DNA of 64,000 bases from Pseudomonas mucidolens (GTDB taxonomy: Bacteria > Pseudomonadota > Gammaproteobacteria > Pseudomonadales > Pseudomonadaceae): the NCBI RefSeq assembly GCF_900106045.1, contig NZ_LT629802.1, positions 3,410,001 to 3,474,000 on the forward strand. Reading direction: 5' to 3'. Shown here in pieces: positions 19,048 to 30,335 of this stretch. A model generated the notes under the pieces. It was not told the DNA's origin, did no database searches, and was given only the letters and a program-made list of their open reading frames with translations. Positions within the stretch are counted from its first letter, which is position 1. Each line of letters starts with the position of its first letter. The position numbers and the translations under genes are program-made.

Positions 19048-19824
19048 ATGAAAGCTCCCTTGACCCTGTGCCTGCTGACCGGCCTGGCATTGCCTGCCCT
19101 GGCAGAGACTTCCGCTTCGCGCCTCGACGAGGTGCTCCAGCGCGGTGAAATGACGGTCTGCACCACCGGCGACTACAAGCCCTATACCTATTTGCGGGCG
19201 GACGGCCGTTACGAAGGCATCGATACCGCGATGGCCGAAGCCCTGGCCAAAAGCCTGGGCGTGCAGGTGAAGTGGGTGCCCACCACCTGGAAAACCCTGA
19301 TGCCGGATTTCCTCGCCCAGCGCTGTGACATTGCCGTCGGCGGCATCTCCGTGTCCCTTGAGCGGCAGAAAAAAGCCTTCTTCAGCCAGGCGCTGAACGT
19401 CGACGGCAAAATCCCCTTGGTGCGCTGCGCCGATGTACAGCGCTATCAAACGGTCGAACAGATCAACCAGCCTCAGGTCCGGGTGATCGAACCCGCGGGC
19501 GGCACCAATGAAATCTTCGCCAGGGCGCATCTGGGCCAGGCGCAGTTGCGGCTGTTCCCGGACAACGTGACGATTTTCGAAGAGCTGCTGGCGGGCAAGG
19601 CCGACGTGATGATCACCGATGCCAGCGAGGCGCGTTATCAACAGAAGCTCAAGCCGGGACTATGTGCAGTGAACCCCGAGCGCTATATGCAGTACAGCGA
19701 AAAGGCCTTCATGCTGCCCCGTGATGATGTCGCCTGGAAAAGCTACGTCGACCAATGGCTGCATTTGAGTACCGCCACCGGGGTGTACGACGCTATTGTC
19801 AAGCAATGGCTGGCGGCGCCTTGA
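19048..19824 (+). CDS. periplasmic cyclohexadienyl dehydratase-like / solute-binding family 3 protein
   Basis: The start MKAPLTLCLLTGLALPALA has AAGGA about 9 bases upstream and encodes a signal peptide (258 residues). An ATG at 19012 is in frame but lacks a ribosome site. The mature part begins ASRLDEVLQRGEMTVCTTGDYKPYTYL and has the PheC-type segment PAGGTNEIFA. PheC converts arogenate and prephenate in the periplasm using a solute-binding-protein fold. Without a substrate test it could equally be an ABC-type binding protein. Confidence 0.8.
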   Translation: MKAPLTLCLLTGLALPALAETSASRLDEVLQRGEMTVCTTGDYKPYTYLRADGRYEGIDTAMAEALAKSLGVQVKWVPTTWKTLMPDFLAQRCDIAVGGISVSLERQKKAFFSQALNVDGKIPLVRCADVQRYQTVEQINQPQVRVIEPAGGTNEIFARAHLGQAQLRLFPDNVTIFEELLAGKADVMITDASEARYQQKLKPGLCAVNPERYMQYSEKAFMLPRDDVAWKSYVDQWLHLSTATGVYDAIVKQWLAAP

Positions 19825-19902
19825 TCACTTCGGTCCAGCCGTTCCAATCGCCCGACAAGCGTCTACGCTCTTGAAACACTGAACAAGAACGAGGGACGCG
19901 CA

Positions 19903-20739
19903 ATGACGGGAATGCTCCGAGCCAGCGGGTTGCTGCTGATGCTGTGTTTCAGCCAGGCCACTCTGTCCCAGGAACAGGACGCCCAGGCAACCAGGGCACT
20001 GCTGGAAAAAGCCCTGGCGTATTACCACGACAAGGGCGACAAGGCGTTTGCCGCCTTCAGCCGCCAGGGTGAATTTGTCGACAAGGACCGCTACGTGTTC
20101 GTGGTCGACACCCAAGGCATCCTGCTGGCCAGCGGCGGCCCGTCATCGGCGCTGATCGGCCGTGATGTTTCCGAAGTGCTCGGGCCGGACCTGCAAAAAT
20201 CCTTCGAGGACGCGCTGAAGGTGCCGGAAGGCGATGGCATCCAGCAAGCCGAGTATCGCTGGCGGAACTGGAACGACGGCAAGGTCGAGCGCAAGCGTGT
20301 GTTCTATCAACGCATCGGCCAGCGCATTCTGGCCGTGGGTCATTACCTGCCACGGGCCTCGCCGGAACAGGCCAAGGCGCTGCGGGACAAGGCGGTCCAG
20401 GACCTGGAAAAAGACCAGGCCGGTACCCTCAAGGCAATCAACGCGTTGCAGGGCGGCTTTCTACAGGATGATCTGTACGTGTTCGTGGTCGATCTCGATA
20501 CCCGGCGCTACGTGGCCCACGGGACCAACCTGCGCCTGATCAACACTGACTTCGCGAGAATCAAGGACCCGGACGGCAAGCCGGTGGGTGAACCGATCCT
20601 CGATCTGATGAAGAAACAGGACCAGGGCGAATATGAATACCGCTGGAAAAACCCGGTGACTGGCAGGGTGGAAAACAAGCACGCCTACCTGCGTAAGACC
20701 GGACATTTCCTGGTCGCGGTGGGTTACTACAGCCCATGA
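19903..20739 (+). CDS. exported protein with two cache-like sensor domains
   Basis: A 278-residue protein with a signal peptide ending near ATLSQEQ. Two related halves follow, each with the FVVD-type core (RYVFVVDTQGILLASGG near residues 64-80; LYVFVVDLDTRRYVAHGTN near 192-210) and a closing YRWRNW / YEYRWKNP segment. These are tandem cache (single-cache) domains that bind small molecules. No kinase, GGDEF or methyl-accepting domain follows, so it is a stand-alone periplasmic sensor or binding protein. Confidence 0.8.
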   Translation: MTGMLRASGLLLMLCFSQATLSQEQDAQATRALLEKALAYYHDKGDKAFAAFSRQGEFVDKDRYVFVVDTQGILLASGGPSSALIGRDVSEVLGPDLQKSFEDALKVPEGDGIQQAEYRWRNWNDGKVERKRVFYQRIGQRILAVGHYLPRASPEQAKALRDKAVQDLEKDQAGTLKAINALQGGFLQDDLYVFVVDLDTRRYVAHGTNLRLINTDFARIKDPDGKPVGEPILDLMKKQDQGEYEYRWKNPVTGRVENKHAYLRKTGHFLVAVGYYSP

Positions 20740-20843
20740 CGGCATGGGTTTGGACAGGTTTCGGTGGCATGTCCAAGGCTTATTGAGCATAGATATCTAC
20801 ACAACTTTGCCTCAATGCTTAAATCCAAGCAGATAGGGCTGTC

Positions 20844-20925
20844 GTGGCGAGCGGGCTTGTCGGAACGCCGCATCGCCCGCGTTGGGCTGCGAAGCAGCCC
20901 CGCGCGGGACAAGCCCGCTCGCCAC
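20844..20925. repeat. REP doublet with inner hairpin
   Basis: GTGGCGAGCGGGCTTGTC is matched perfectly by its complement ending GCTCGCCAC. Inside lies a second hairpin GGGCTGCGAAGCAGCCC. It lies between the convergent cache and DHA2 transporter genes and could serve as a terminator. Confidence 0.85.
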
Positions 20926-20960
20926 AGGGAAATTCGTCAGTTTTGTGTAGAGACCTCTGC

Positions 20961-22478
20961 TTATTGAGCTTTGTCCTCTCGCCCTCGCAACAGTCGGTTG
21001 GGCATCGCAATCGCGGCCGCCAGCCCCAGCAGTGAAACGGCCGCGCTGACCGTCAGCAACTGACGAAACGTAACCAGCAACTCCTCGCGCAAGGCATCTT
21101 GCGCGGGGCCAGGTGCAGCGTTGAGACCGTCCAGCAAGACATTCCCCGAACTGCCCTCGGCCGCCAGCGCGCCGCGGGCAAGGTTGGCGAAACTGGAATC
21201 CTGCAACAACGCCAGCAGCAAGGCCGACATGCAGGCGACCCCCACCGCACCGCCGAGTGAGCGGAACAGGTTGGTGGTGCTGGTGGCAACCCCAATGTCG
21301 TGCTGCGCCACCGAATTCTGCGTGCCCACCAGGGACGTCGGGAACTGCATGCCAGCGGCAACCCCGCTGAGCAACATGAACACACTGCTCCAGACCAAGG
21401 CCTGGGGAGCACTGAAGGCCATGCCCAGGATTGCCATCGGGCTCAGCAATGCACCGGCGAGGATCATCGGTTTATAGCGACCGGTCACCGAAGTCATGCG
21501 CCCGGCAAAGTAAGCGCCCATCGGCAAACCCATGGCCAGCGGCAGCAGGTGCAACGCGGCGCTGTCGGCACCCGCGCCGGTCACTGTCTGATAACGCAGC
21601 GGTATCAATACGGTCAGCGAGATGGCCTGGAAGCTGGTGACGAAAATCGTGCACCAGCACAACACCGCACTGCGGTTGACGAACAGGTGCATCGGCAGCA
21701 AGGGTTCCCGCGCACGACGTTCATGCCAGACGAACAGCGTCAACGCCAGCAGCGCACACGCCAGCCGGCCCAGCACGTGATCGTCGCGCCAGGAGTGGCC
21801 TTGGCCGATTTCGGTGATGCCCAATAGCAGCGTGGTCAGGCCGATGATCAGCAACAGTGTGCCAAGGTAATCAATGACCGGCTTGCGTTGCGGCACCGGC
21901 AGCCCCACCAGCGTGCGATGGGCTACCCACCAGGCGCCCGCGCCCAATGGCAGGTTGATCAGAAAGACCCAGCGCCAGGACAAATACTCCGTCATGTAGC
22001 CGCCCAACACCGGTCCGGCGACGCTGGCCACCGCGTACATGCTGCTGAAATAGCCTTGGTAACGCCCGCGCTCGCGGGGCGGAATAATGTCGCCGATGAT
22101 CGCCTGGCTCACCGAAATCATCCCGCCTGCGCCGACGCCCTGAAGGATGCGCGCCAGCACCAATTGCTCCATGCTTTGTGCCATGGCGCAAAACAGCGAG
22201 GCCAGGGTGAACAGCCCCATGCCGATCAGCATCATCGGCCGGCGCCCATACAGGTCACCCAGCTTGCCGTAGATCGGCACCGCCACCGTCATTGCCACCA
22301 TGTAGCCCGAAATCACCCACGCCAGCAGGTTGACGTCGTTGAATCGAGCGGAAATGGCCGGCATCGATACAGCAACGATGGTTTGGTCCAGGGCCCCGAG
22401 AAAGATCGCCAGCATCAGGGCCACGAGGACACTGTGCACGGAAGGATTGACGTGGACGGGCGAGTTTAGGTAAGTCAC
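20961..22478 (-). CDS. DHA2 family MFS drug/proton antiporter (EmrB/QacA type)
   Basis: The likely GTG start (VTYLNSPVHVNPSVHS) has GCAGG upstream and gives 505 residues. An open extension to 22646 runs antisense into pobA sequence. The 14-helix DHA2 pattern is evident, with motif A as GKLGDLYGRRPMM, motif B as ARILQGVGAGGM, and motif C as AGPVLGGYMTEYLSWRWVF. It exports drugs or toxic aromatic compounds by proton exchange. It lies next to pobA, so export of an aromatic acid is possible but unproven. Confidence 0.88.
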   Translation of the reverse strand: MTYLNSPVHVNPSVHSVLVALMLAIFLGALDQTIVAVSMPAISARFNDVNLLAWVISGYMVAMTVAVPIYGKLGDLYGRRPMMLIGMGLFTLASLFCAMAQSMEQLVLARILQGVGAGGMISVSQAIIGDIIPPRERGRYQGYFSSMYAVASVAGPVLGGYMTEYLSWRWVFLINLPLGAGAWWVAHRTLVGLPVPQRKPVIDYLGTLLLIIGLTTLLLGITEIGQGHSWRDDHVLGRLACALLALTLFVWHERRAREPLLPMHLFVNRSAVLCWCTIFVTSFQAISLTVLIPLRYQTVTGAGADSAALHLLPLAMGLPMGAYFAGRMTSVTGRYKPMILAGALLSPMAILGMAFSAPQALVWSSVFMLLSGVAAGMQFPTSLVGTQNSVAQHDIGVATSTTNLFRSLGGAVGVACMSALLLALLQDSSFANLARGALAAEGSSGNVLLDGLNAAPGPAQDALREELLVTFRQLLTVSAAVSLLGLAAAIAMPNRLLRGREDKAQ

Positions 22479-22548
22479 GACTGAACCTGCAGGCAAGGCC
22501 CACGGAAAAAAGCCCGTGGGAATGCCCGTCATCTTACTCGATAGCCAA

Positions 22549-24814
<2,266 letters not shown>

Positions 24815-24818
<4 letters not shown>

Positions 24819-24988
24819 CGCAACGCGCTCAGGGTCGCCGAATAGCTGCAATGTCCGTGGTTACAGGTGGCGGCCATGCCCGGTTGCAGGCGAGCCTGCT
24901 CCGCCCGGTAGGCAGCCGTGCCATAAAGGGCCGTGGCAACGGCGCAGAGGACGAAAATCATCAGGTACTTTCTTGTCTTGATCGTCAT
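24815..24988 (-). CDS. small single-pass membrane or exported protein, unknown
   Basis: A 57-residue protein starting MTIKTRKYLMIFVLCAVATA, preceded by a strong GGAGG eight bases upstream. The N-terminal part is a membrane segment or signal peptide. The mature end has two cysteines close together (TCNHGHCSYS). The stop overlaps that of pobR by 4 bp, tail to tail. No family was recognised. The good ribosome site supports it being real. Confidence 0.6.
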
Positions 24989-25078
24989 AGCATTGACCTC
25001 CGAACACAACAGCAAGGTGCTGTCTTCAGCATAGGTCAGCCAGGGCGAGATGCCAGTATCGAGGGGTATTCAGTTGCC

Positions 25079-25993
25079 TTATCGAGCCTGCAATCCTTCG
25101 TCCCATGGCGGCTGCGCCGGAAACTTCAGCACCAGGAAATCCAGCAGGCTGCGCAGCGTCTGGGGCATGTGTTTGCGCGAGGTGTACACCGCATATATGT
25201 TCATCTGCCGGGGCTCGGCGTGGGGTAGCAAGCGAATCAGCTCGCCACGGCGGATGTAGTCGCCGGCCTGGTAGGTGGGCAACATGGAGACGCCCGCCCC
25301 GGCCAATGTCAGCCGTAACAGGGTGCTGGCTTCATTGGCGCTGATATTGCCTTGCACCGGTACCGATACCGGCTCACCGTCCTCTTCGAAATGCCATAGG
25401 CTTTTGCCAAAGTAGGCATGCGTCAGGCAATTATGTCGGACCAGGTCTTCCACCCGCTGGGGTCGCGGATGCTCCAGCAGATACGCCGGCGACGCGCAGA
25501 TGACCGAGCGGCACACCGTCAACTTGCGCGCGATGAGGTTGGGGTCCAGATCGTTGCTCATGCGGATCGCCAGGTCGATGCGTTCATCCACCAGATTTAC
25601 CGTGCGATCGAGCATTTGCAGATCAATGCTGACGAGCGGGTAGCGCTTGACGTATTCCGCCATCGCCGCCGCCAGTTGCGCCTGGCCGAAGGACGTACTG
25701 ACACTCAGGCGCACCAGACCACGCGGCGCATCGTTCGGCTCGCTGACGGCGGCCTGCATGTCGCTGCACAGCTCGAGCATCTGTCGGCATCGCGGCAAGA
25801 TCTCACTGCCAGCGGCAGTCAGGCTGAGCTTACGGGTGGTGCGATGCATCAGACGCGCCCCGACCCAGTTCTCCAGCTCCGCCAGGTAGCGCGAAACCAC
25901 CGGGCGCGACAGGTCCAGATGATCGGCCGCGGCCGATTGGCTGCCGAGGTCGACTACGCTGACGAACACTCGCATTGCTTGAAGACGATCCAT
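25079..25993 (-). CDS. LysR-family transcriptional regulator
   Basis: A 304-residue protein with the typical N-terminal HTH (MDRLQAMRVFVSVVDLGSQS, LSRPVVSRYLAELENWVG) and effector domain. The form is that of the DmlR/CrgA-like subgroup (MDRLQAMRVFVSVVD). It is divergent from the MBL-fold and NAD(P)-binding genes at 26108-27622, which it probably regulates. Confidence 0.9.
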   Translation of the reverse strand: MDRLQAMRVFVSVVDLGSQSAAADHLDLSRPVVSRYLAELENWVGARLMHRTTRKLSLTAAGSEILPRCRQMLELCSDMQAAVSEPNDAPRGLVRLSVSTSFGQAQLAAAMAEYVKRYPLVSIDLQMLDRTVNLVDERIDLAIRMSNDLDPNLIARKLTVCRSVICASPAYLLEHPRPQRVEDLVRHNCLTHAYFGKSLWHFEEDGEPVSVPVQGNISANEASTLLRLTLAGAGVSMLPTYQAGDYIRRGELIRLLPHAEPRQMNIYAVYTSRKHMPQTLRSLLDFLVLKFPAQPPWDEGLQAR

Positions 25994-26107
25994 GATTTGC
26001 CCGATTTTAGAAACAAACTATGTTCAAGCATGGCATTTTTTGCTGTGAACCGTGCAATTAAGCTCTCTCCATGGCCCGCCAAGCCCCCTCAATAACTGGA
26101 GCTGCAC

Positions 26108-26974
26108 ATGTTCACCACTTTCAAGCGTTTTGTACTGGCAACCGCCGTGTTGGGCTTCGCCGTCCATGCCGCCGCGGCGGACTTGACCCTCGATGTCTAC
26201 AACCCCGGTGAAACGGCGATTTTCCCGGTCAGTTCGGTGCTGGTCAGCGGCGAGAAAAACGCGATCCTGGTCGACGCACAGTTCGGCAAAGGCCAGGCCG
26301 AGCAACTGGTGCAAAAGATTCGCGCCAGCGGCAAACAGCTGACCGCCATCTACATCAGCCATGGCGACCCGGACTACTACTTCGGTCTCGACACACTGAC
26401 CCAGGCGTTCCCCAAGGCCAAGGTCCTGGCCAGCCAACCGGTGGTGGACCATATCAAGGCCACGGTTGACGGAAAGTTGGCGTACTGGGGGCCGAAAATG
26501 GGCACCGACAAGCCAGCCAAGACCATCATCCCGCAGGTTCTGGAAAGCCAGAGCCTGACGCTGGAAGGCAAGCAGTTGCAGATCATCGGCCTGGACGGCC
26601 CGCAGCCCGACCGCAGCGTGGTATGGATCCCTTCGCTCAAGGCGGTTGTCGGCGGAGTGGTGGTTTCGCAGAACATTCACCTGTGGATGGCCGACACCCA
26701 GGGCGCGCAATCCCATGCCGACTGGCTGGCCACTCTGCAGCAGATCGAGCAGTTGCAACCGCAGACCGTGATCCCTGGCCATTACCTCGGCACGCCGACA
26801 GCTGAATCGGTGAAGTTCACCAGCGATTACATCAAGGCCTTCGATGAAGAAACCGCCAAGGCCAAGGACTCCGCGGCGCTGATCGCCGCCATGAAAAACC
26901 GCTACCCGACCCTGGCCGATGAAAGTTCGCTGGAACTGAGCGCCAAAGTCGCCAAGGGCGAAATGAAGTGGTGA
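26108..26974 (+). CDS. exported MBL-fold protein with an altered metal motif
   Basis: A 288-residue protein with a signal peptide (MFTTFKRFVLATAVLGFAVHAAAA). The MBL fold is supported by SSVLVSGEKNAILVDAQFG, the motif-2 equivalent ISHGDPDYYFG, and VIPGHYLGT near residue 220. The canonical HxHxDH reads H85-G-D87-P-D89-Y90, so two of the three histidines are Asp and Tyr. Catalysis may use one metal or a different site. It is followed 33 bp downstream by an oxidoreductase gene in the same operon. Confidence 0.83.
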   Translation: MFTTFKRFVLATAVLGFAVHAAAADLTLDVYNPGETAIFPVSSVLVSGEKNAILVDAQFGKGQAEQLVQKIRASGKQLTAIYISHGDPDYYFGLDTLTQAFPKAKVLASQPVVDHIKATVDGKLAYWGPKMGTDKPAKTIIPQVLESQSLTLEGKQLQIIGLDGPQPDRSVVWIPSLKAVVGGVVVSQNIHLWMADTQGAQSHADWLATLQQIEQLQPQTVIPGHYLGTPTAESVKFTSDYIKAFDEETAKAKDSAALIAAMKNRYPTLADESSLELSAKVAKGEMKW

Positions 26975-27007
26975 ATTGAACCAACCCTTACCGCACTGGA
27001 GAACGTC

Positions 27008-27622
27008 ATGAGCAAGATTGCAATCATTGGCGCCACCGGCCGCGCCGGTAGCCAACTGCTGGAAGAAGCCTTGCGTCGCGGCCACAGCGTAACGGCCATT
27101 GCCCGCAACACTGGCGCCATCGCCCCGCGTCCCGGCCTGACCGTCCAGCAAGCGGATGCCCTGGACGCGCAGGCGTTACGAGCAGCCATCAGCGGCAACG
27201 ACGTGGTGATCAGCGCCGCGCATTTCGCCACGCTACCGGCCGACGCCGTTATCGGCCCGGTAAAACAGGCCGGCGTGCAACGTCTGCTGGTGGTGGGCGG
27301 TGCAGGCTCGTTGCTGCTGCCCGATGGCAGCCGGGTCATCGACAGCCCCGGCTTCCCTGCCGAATACAAGGCTGAGGCTAGCGCTGGCGCGGTGTTCCTC
27401 GACACTCTGCGTCAGGAGAAAGCCCTGGACTGGAGCTTCCTGTCGCCTTCGGCCGAGTTTGTCGAGACCGAGCGCACCGGCACATTCCGTTTGGGTCAGG
27501 ATGATCTGCTGGTCAGCAACGAAGGCCGGAGCTGGATCAGCTTTGCCGACTTTGCCATCGCCCTGATCGATGAAGTGGAAACCCCGAAACACTCACGCCA
27601 GCGCTTCACCGTCGGTTACTAA
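27008..27622 (+). CDS. NAD(P)H-binding SDR-type oxidoreductase
   Basis: A 204-residue atypical short-chain dehydrogenase. The dinucleotide motif IAIIGATGRAGSQLLEEALR is at the N-terminus. VVGGAGSLLLPDG and WSFLSPSAEFVETERTGTFR match the YwnB/BLVRB-like NAD(P)-binding family. It follows the MBL-fold gene by 33 bp and is probably controlled by the divergent LysR protein. Confidence 0.87.
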   Translation: MSKIAIIGATGRAGSQLLEEALRRGHSVTAIARNTGAIAPRPGLTVQQADALDAQALRAAISGNDVVISAAHFATLPADAVIGPVKQAGVQRLLVVGGAGSLLLPDGSRVIDSPGFPAEYKAEASAGAVFLDTLRQEKALDWSFLSPSAEFVETERTGTFRLGQDDLLVSNEGRSWISFADFAIALIDEVETPKHSRQRFTVGY

Positions 27623-27684
27623 GCGGGAACGCAGACAGAGCGATGTTGAGGCTTGCACCCCCTCTCTTTGGCAATGGAGCTAGC

Positions 27685-27844
27685 CCCAATACCGCTCAGT
27701 TAAGGCTTTTTGTAGGAGCGAGCTTGCTCGCGAACCACTCATAGGTGCCGCGTTTATCCAAAAAACACACGTTATCGTTGAGGTTTTTCGCGAGCAAGCT
27801 CGCTCCTACAGTGATCGCTACTGGCTTAACTGAACGGCATTGGG
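27685..27844. repeat. REP doublet nested in an outer inverted repeat
   Basis: The REP doublet occupies 27711-27810, with a spacer like that of the element at 11945. It is enclosed by a second inverted repeat: CCCAATACCGCTCAGTTAAG at 27685-27704 and CTTAACTGAACGGCATTGGG at 27825-27844, matching at 18 of 20 positions. A single REP half (GACAAGCCCCCTCGCCAC) follows directly. The rest of 27623-28011 holds no gene that I can see. Confidence 0.8.
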
Positions 27845-28011
27845 ACAAGCCCCCTCGCCACAGAAGAAGTGGTTGTCACAAAAGGCGATGTTGATGGCGG
27901 GCGAAACAGCGCCCAAGGACGCATTTTTTCAATAGTGCCTGCGACTTTCTGATTTGCCTCCATCCCTTGCAGCCCGGCCTAATAATGCCCTTGTCCGCTC
28001 AAGGCCCGCCC

Positions 28012-29199
28012 ATGGAAAACGTTCACGCAAAACCCGCCACCGCCCTTTGGCTGATGCTCAGCGTGGTGTTGGTGGCCCTCAACCTGCGCCCTTCCATGGC
28101 CGCGGTCGGTCCGTTGTTGTCGTCGATTCGCGGCGAGGTGCCACTGAGCTTCAGCGGTGCCGCGTTACTGACCATGCTACCCGTGATGGCCATGGGCTTG
28201 GCGATGTTCTTCGGCATGGGCGTGGCCAAGCGGTTTGGCGAACACCGCAGCATTGTCGTGTCATTGCTGGTCATCGGCCTAGCCACCGTGTCGCGGCTGT
28301 TTCTCGATTCCGCCGCCGAACTGATCCTCAGTGCCATCGTGGCGGGAGTCGGGATTGCATTGATCCAGGCGTTGATGCCGGCGCTGATCAAATCGCGTTT
28401 CAGTGACAACGTTTCACTGTTCATGGGGCTGTACGTCACCGCCATCATGGGCGGTGCGGCCCTGGCGGCATCGTTCTCCCCCTTCGTCCAAATGCAGACC
28501 GGCAGTTGGCGCATCGGTCTGGCGATCTGGGCCGTGCTCGCGGTCCTGGCGCTGGTGTTCTGGTACGCGCAACGCTCGGTGTTGCCGCCCCTGCCGCAAG
28601 CCCGCGACGCTGCGCAAGAATCGTTTTTCGGCAATCGCCGGGCATGGTTGCTGGCGATTTTCTTCGGCCTTGGCACCGCGTCCTACACCTGCGTACTGGC
28701 CTGGCTGGCGCCGTACTACGTGGAGCAAGGCTGGAGCGAACAGAATGCCGGGCTGTTGCTGGGCTTTCTGACCGCCATGGAAGTGGTGTCGGGGCTGATC
28801 ACTCCGGCCATTGCCAACCGACGGCAAGACAAGCGGGGCGTGGTCGCAGTCTTGCTGGTACTGATCATCGCCGGCTTCTGTGGCCTGATTGTGTCTCCGC
28901 AACACCTCAGCCTGTTGTGGCCGTGCCTGTTGGGCCTGGGCATTGGTGGGCTGTTTCCCATGAGCTTGATCCTGTCGCTGGACCATTTGCACAACCCGCG
29001 TCGCGCGGGCGGCCTGACCGCGTTCGTGCAGGGCATCGGCTACCTGATCGCTGGCGTATCACCACTGATTGCCGGGATGATCCGCGATCAACTGGGCAGC
29101 TTTGAATGGGCCTGGTGGTCACTCACCGCGGTCATGGGGGTGATGCTGGTGATCGTCTTGCGCTTCGATCCACAGCACTATGCGCGGCATATCCGCTAG
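28012..29199 (+). CDS. MFS transporter, CynX/NimT family
   Basis: The start MENVHAKPATALWLMLSVVL gives 395 residues. An upstream in-frame ATG at 27985 is possible. Twelve hydrophobic segments are seen. NLRPSMAAVGPLLSSIR is a signature of the CynX/NimT (YycB) group, which includes cyanate and 2-nitroimidazole transporters. The substrate is unknown. It is monocistronic and followed by a LysR gene on the same strand. Confidence 0.87.
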   Translation: MENVHAKPATALWLMLSVVLVALNLRPSMAAVGPLLSSIRGEVPLSFSGAALLTMLPVMAMGLAMFFGMGVAKRFGEHRSIVVSLLVIGLATVSRLFLDSAAELILSAIVAGVGIALIQALMPALIKSRFSDNVSLFMGLYVTAIMGGAALAASFSPFVQMQTGSWRIGLAIWAVLAVLALVFWYAQRSVLPPLPQARDAAQESFFGNRRAWLLAIFFGLGTASYTCVLAWLAPYYVEQGWSEQNAGLLLGFLTAMEVVSGLITPAIANRRQDKRGVVAVLLVLIIAGFCGLIVSPQHLSLLWPCLLGLGIGGLFPMSLILSLDHLHNPRRAGGLTAFVQGIGYLIAGVSPLIAGMIRDQLGSFEWAWWSLTAVMGVMLVIVLRFDPQHYARHIR

Positions 29200-29336
29200 C
29201 GCGTCGTGCTCCAAACAGTATTTGTCCCACAACAGACATAGAAACAGCCTACAGATCTTTCTATTGGCACGAGCGTTCCGGTACCATTTTGTCCTGTTTG
29301 CGCTGCGGTTGCGCAAAAGGCTCACGGACGACGCAG

Positions 29337-30299
29337 ATGTTAAACAGCAACTTGCTTAGAAAGCTCGATATGCAGGACCTGATGGTGTTTATCGCTGTGT
29401 ATGAGCAAAGCAGCGTCACCGATGTGTCTGAAACCCTGTTCGTCAGCCAGTCCACTGTCAGTTACAGCCTGAAGAAACTGCGTACCAGCTTCGAGGATGA
29501 GCTGTTTATCAACACGCGTGCCGGCATGCGCCCGACCTACAAGGCCAGTGCCATGTATGGTCACGTGCAGAAAATCCTCGAAAGCATCAATCTCTGCCAC
29601 TCTGGCGCCGCCGCGTTCGACCCCACCCAGAAAGCGGTGACGTTCAACATCTGCGCCCCCGAGTATTTCGAGCAACTGATCCTGCCCAGGCTGTTGAGGA
29701 ATTTCGATCACGCCAACCTGCCGGTGATCGTCAATGTGCAAAAACTGGAAAGCGACATCCCCGCCGAAGCGCTGCGCGAAGGACGTCTGGACCTGGTGAT
29801 TTGCTTCGGCCCGAACTTTCATCGCGCACATAAAGACTTCAAGACCCAGATGCTACTGGAGGACGACCTGGTCTGCGTCTTCGACAAGCGCGCCGCGCCA
29901 CGGGAGCCCGCGTTCAGTCTGAAATCCTTTGTCGCCCGGCGCCATGTGTTCCCTACGCCCTGGACCTCCAGCACCAACATGATCGACGGTTGGCTGGCTC
30001 GCCAATCCCAGAAGCGCCAGGTGATTGCCCGAGCCAACAGCTACAGCGCCGCACTGAAAATGATCACCGGCACCGACTTCATCGTCACCCTGCCCCGCCG
30101 GGTGCAGGCGCTGCTGGCGCTGGAGCCGGTGTTCGGCCACTGCGAAGCGCCCAATGGCCTGCCGGGGTTCACCCTGGATATGCAATGGAATGAAACCAAC
30201 GAACAGGACAGCGCCAATGCCTGGTTCCGCGAACAGGTGACGAAGGTCTGTGGGGGGGTGCTGCAAGCGGCAAGCCGCGAGCTTCAAGCTTCCAGCTAA
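29337..30299 (+). CDS. LysR-family transcriptional regulator
   Basis: The start MLNSNLLRKLDMQDLMVFIA gives 320 residues. An open extension to 29106 overlaps the transporter gene. The HTH is EQSSVTDVSETLFVSQSTVSYSLKKLRT, followed by the effector domain. The N-terminal form (RKLDMQDLMVFIAVYEQSS) is of the NodD-like subgroup. It is convergent with another LysR gene of the same subgroup. The target is not evident, though the upstream transporter is a candidate. Confidence 0.87.
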   Translation: MLNSNLLRKLDMQDLMVFIAVYEQSSVTDVSETLFVSQSTVSYSLKKLRTSFEDELFINTRAGMRPTYKASAMYGHVQKILESINLCHSGAAAFDPTQKAVTFNICAPEYFEQLILPRLLRNFDHANLPVIVNVQKLESDIPAEALREGRLDLVICFGPNFHRAHKDFKTQMLLEDDLVCVFDKRAAPREPAFSLKSFVARRHVFPTPWTSSTNMIDGWLARQSQKRQVIARANSYSAALKMITGTDFIVTLPRRVQALLALEPVFGHCEAPNGLPGFTLDMQWNETNEQDSANAWFREQVTKVCGGVLQAASRELQASS

Positions 30300-30335
30300 A
30301 CGCTGCGAGAAAGGCGCAGAACCAACTTGCCGCTC

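Noticed and set aside
17855..19051. 398-codon plus-strand frame
   Set aside because: It is antisense to the GS-like gene and shows no protein family; a shadow frame.
26024..27151. 375-codon minus-strand frame
   Set aside because: It lies antisense to the MBL-fold and oxidoreductase genes, has no ribosome site and no family features; it is a high-GC shadow.
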